A stretch of DNA of 5,108 nt from Burkholderiales bacterium RIFCSPHIGHO2_12_FULL_61_11. Lineage in GTDB: Bacteria; Pseudomonadota; Gammaproteobacteria; Burkholderiales; Burkholderiaceae_C. The notes beneath the pieces were generated by a model. It was not told the DNA's origin, did not search any database, and saw only the letters and a program-made list of their open reading frames with translations. Of the stretch, positions 3,729 through 5,108 are shown one piece after another. The stretch lies in NCBI GenBank assembly GCA_001770785.1, contig MERZ01000249.1, positions 1-5,108 on the forward strand, read 5' to 3'. Numbering within the stretch: the stretch's first letter is position 1; each line of letters starts with the position of its first letter. The position numbers were made by a program, and so were the translations under genes.

Positions 3729-5108
3729 GATTGACAGCCAGGCCGCATTACCGCTCGATGACTGGCTCGCAGCGAATTATACGGATGTTGTCAACCGCCC
3801 AATGGCGGCCAGGCACATACGGGCCTGGGCGTGGCTTGAAGCGCTGGAATCTGGCAAGAAGCCTAGGGCGCTGATCGAAATATGGCCGCGCGGTTCGGGG
3901 AAGTCGACGACGATCGAGCTAGGCGTCGTGCGGGTTGGCGTGAAGCTCTCCCGAAGATTTGCGCTTTACGTGTGTGGGGCTCAAGAGCAGGCCGACCTTC
4001 ACGTCTCGGCGATCGCGGACCACTTTGAAGATATTGGTGTCCAGAGGGCGCTTAACGTTTACGGAAGCTCGAAGGGCTGGCGGCGCAACCAGCTTAGGAC
4101 CGCCAACGGCTTCAACGTGGCGGGGCTTGGCCTTGATGTTGCGATGCGGGGCATTAAGATGGGGCCGTTCCGGCCCGATCTGATCATCTTCGACGACGTG
4201 GACGACATATCTGACTCGCCGAAGACGGTCCAAAAGAAGCTCACGAGCATCCAGTCGAAGATTCTGGCGGCTGGCTCCATCGATTGCGCGGTTTACTTTA
4301 TCCAGAACCTTATCCACGAGGATTCCATTGCGAGCCAGATCACGGACGGAAGGGCGCAGTTCCTTCTTGACCGTGAGGCCAGCGATGTCGAGATAGCGGT
4401 TACGGGGCTCGAAACGGAGATTGTCGACCGTGGCGACGGGCGGAAGGTGTGGCGGATCAAGGCCGGCGCCGCGACCTGGGAAGGGCAATCGCTCGAAACG
4501 TGCGAGAGGCAGATTTCGGAATGGGGCCTGCCAACATTCCTGCGGGAGGCCCAGCAAGAGGTCGAGACTGCGGATGGCTTCTTCTTCGACCACAAGGCGT
4601 TTGAGATCGTCGAGGCTTTGTCGGATGACTTGACGGGCTTCAGATTCGGGCTGTTCTGTGATCTTGCCGCGACGGTTGGCGGTGGCGACTTCACGGTGAT
4701 CATGTTAATGGGCCGCGCACCCAATGGAGTGTTTTGGGTTGTGGATGTTTGGCGCGGCCAGTGGGGCTGGAACCAGGTGCAGGTCTTGCTTGCTGAAAAG
4801 GCCGCTTACGCGCGAGACCTCGTTGGTTGCAAACTCGCCAGGCTTCCCCAGGACCCTGGAGCGGCGGGCAAGGCTTGGGGCGCTCAACTCAAGGATTTCA
4901 TCGAGAAGGCGGTCGTTGGGGTCCTTGCGAAAGTGGTGGCTGTCACGGGCGCCAAGGCGGCAAGGGCCAGGGGTTGGCAGTCGAAGGTCAACAGCGGGAA
5001 CGTGCGGCTCGTGAGAGGCGATTGGAACCGCCAGTACATCGAAGAGCACCGAAAATTTCGAGAGGATGAGCAGCACGAATTTGACGACCAGATAGACCCG
5101 AGCGCGGA
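3700..5108 (+). CDS. terL: phage terminase large subunit, 3' end cut by the window
   Basis: The ATP-driven DNA-packaging motor and headful/cos nuclease that docks on the portal. Numbering from ATG 3700, 469 residues are visible. ATPase part: Walker A WPRGSGKST (62-70, Lys68), the MRG motif (149-151), and Walker B LIIFDD (161-166) followed by VDD. Nuclease part: FCDLAATVGGGD (319-330) with Asp321 and Asp330, LPQDPGAAGK (382-391), and the last metal motif FDDQIDPSA (461-469) at the window edge. All parts are intact, so the enzyme should be active; only a short C-terminal tail is missing. The family resembles the COG5362-type large terminases. The start is uncertain: ATG 3700 has GGGAG only three bases upstream and overlaps the preceding gene by 29 bases. 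GTG 3643, with AAGGA 11 bases upstream, and TTG 3661 are alternatives, and the G/C bias at third positions in this frame already begins near 3640. Confidence 0.93.
   Translation, partial: MPELLPTLREIDSQAALPLDDWLAANYTDVVNRPMAARHIRAWAWLEALESGKKPRALIEIWPRGSGKSTTIELGVVRVGVKLSRRFALYVCGAQEQADLHVSAIADHFEDIGVQRALNVYGSSKGWRRNQLRTANGFNVAGLGLDVAMRGIKMGPFRPDLIIFDDVDDISDSPKTVQKKLTSIQSKILAAGSIDCAVYFIQNLIHEDSIASQITDGRAQFLLDREASDVEIAVTGLETEIVDRGDGRKVWRIKAGAATWEGQSLETCERQISEWGLPTFLREAQQEVETADGFFFDHKAFEIVEALSDDLTGFRFGLFCDLAATVGGGDFTVIMLMGRAPNGVFWVVDVWRGQWGWNQVQVLLAEKAAYARDLVGCKLARLPQDPGAAGKAWGAQLKDFIEKAVVGVLAKVVAVTGAKAARARGWQSKVNSGNVRLVRGDWNRQYIEEHRKFREDEQHEFDDQIDPSA

Noticed and set aside
3919..4593. A 224-codon open frame antisense to the large terminase
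   Set aside because: It lies wholly opposite the ATPase domain, whose motifs are intact; long antisense frames are common opposite G/C-biased codons, and there is no matching start signal or recognisable domain.
4705..5076. A 123-codon minus-strand open frame near the right edge
   Set aside because: It is antisense to the terminase nuclease domain and has no domain or start signal of its own.

Overview
The window looks like part of a temperate tailed bacteriophage (or prophage) from a G+C-rich, probably proteobacterial host. The evidence is the gene content and order, the dense packing with four-base start/stop overlaps, and G/C-biased third codon positions. No host-specific gene is present, so the host cannot be named. 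No rRNA, tRNA, CRISPR array, insertion sequence or attachment site was seen.

Layout, left to right. (1) 1-434, plus strand: the tail of an upstream gene, then a 74-residue small membrane protein and a 54-residue protein, chained by overlapping stops and starts. Their place just before the packaging genes fits the end of a lysis cassette, but neither has a recognisable family. (2) 435-1024, minus strand: a small operon ending in a clear intrinsic terminator. It encodes a possible 14-residue leader peptide, an Arc-type ribbon-helix-helix DNA-binding protein and an acidic 85-residue protein of unknown function, each overlapping the next. A near-perfect 18-base inverted repeat lies in front of it and is a candidate operator. 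(3) 1051-2811, plus strand: a ParB-like domain protein and a DNA amino-methyltransferase. In related phages, as I recall them, these are one protein. Here they are two reading frames in the same phase, bridged by a stretch that reads best in a different phase, with A-runs at both candidate joints and a 15-base direct repeat in the bridge. (4) 2753-2959, minus strand: a 68-residue protein convergent with and overlapping the methyltransferase, driven by a good sigma70-type promoter placed so close that the mRNA would be leaderless or nearly so. (5) 2991-5108, plus strand: a Cys/His-motif protein in the small-terminase position, then the large terminase, which runs off the right edge just after its last nuclease motif.

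How it fits together: the terminase pair packages DNA into the prohead. The ParB/methyltransferase would modify phage DNA, probably against host restriction. The Arc-like protein probably regulates its own operon, and possibly the divergent methyltransferase gene, from the shared 5' region. The most unusual points are the double phase change in the ParB-methyltransferase gene, the Arc-like operon with its leader and operator, and the probable leaderless gene on the opposite strand.
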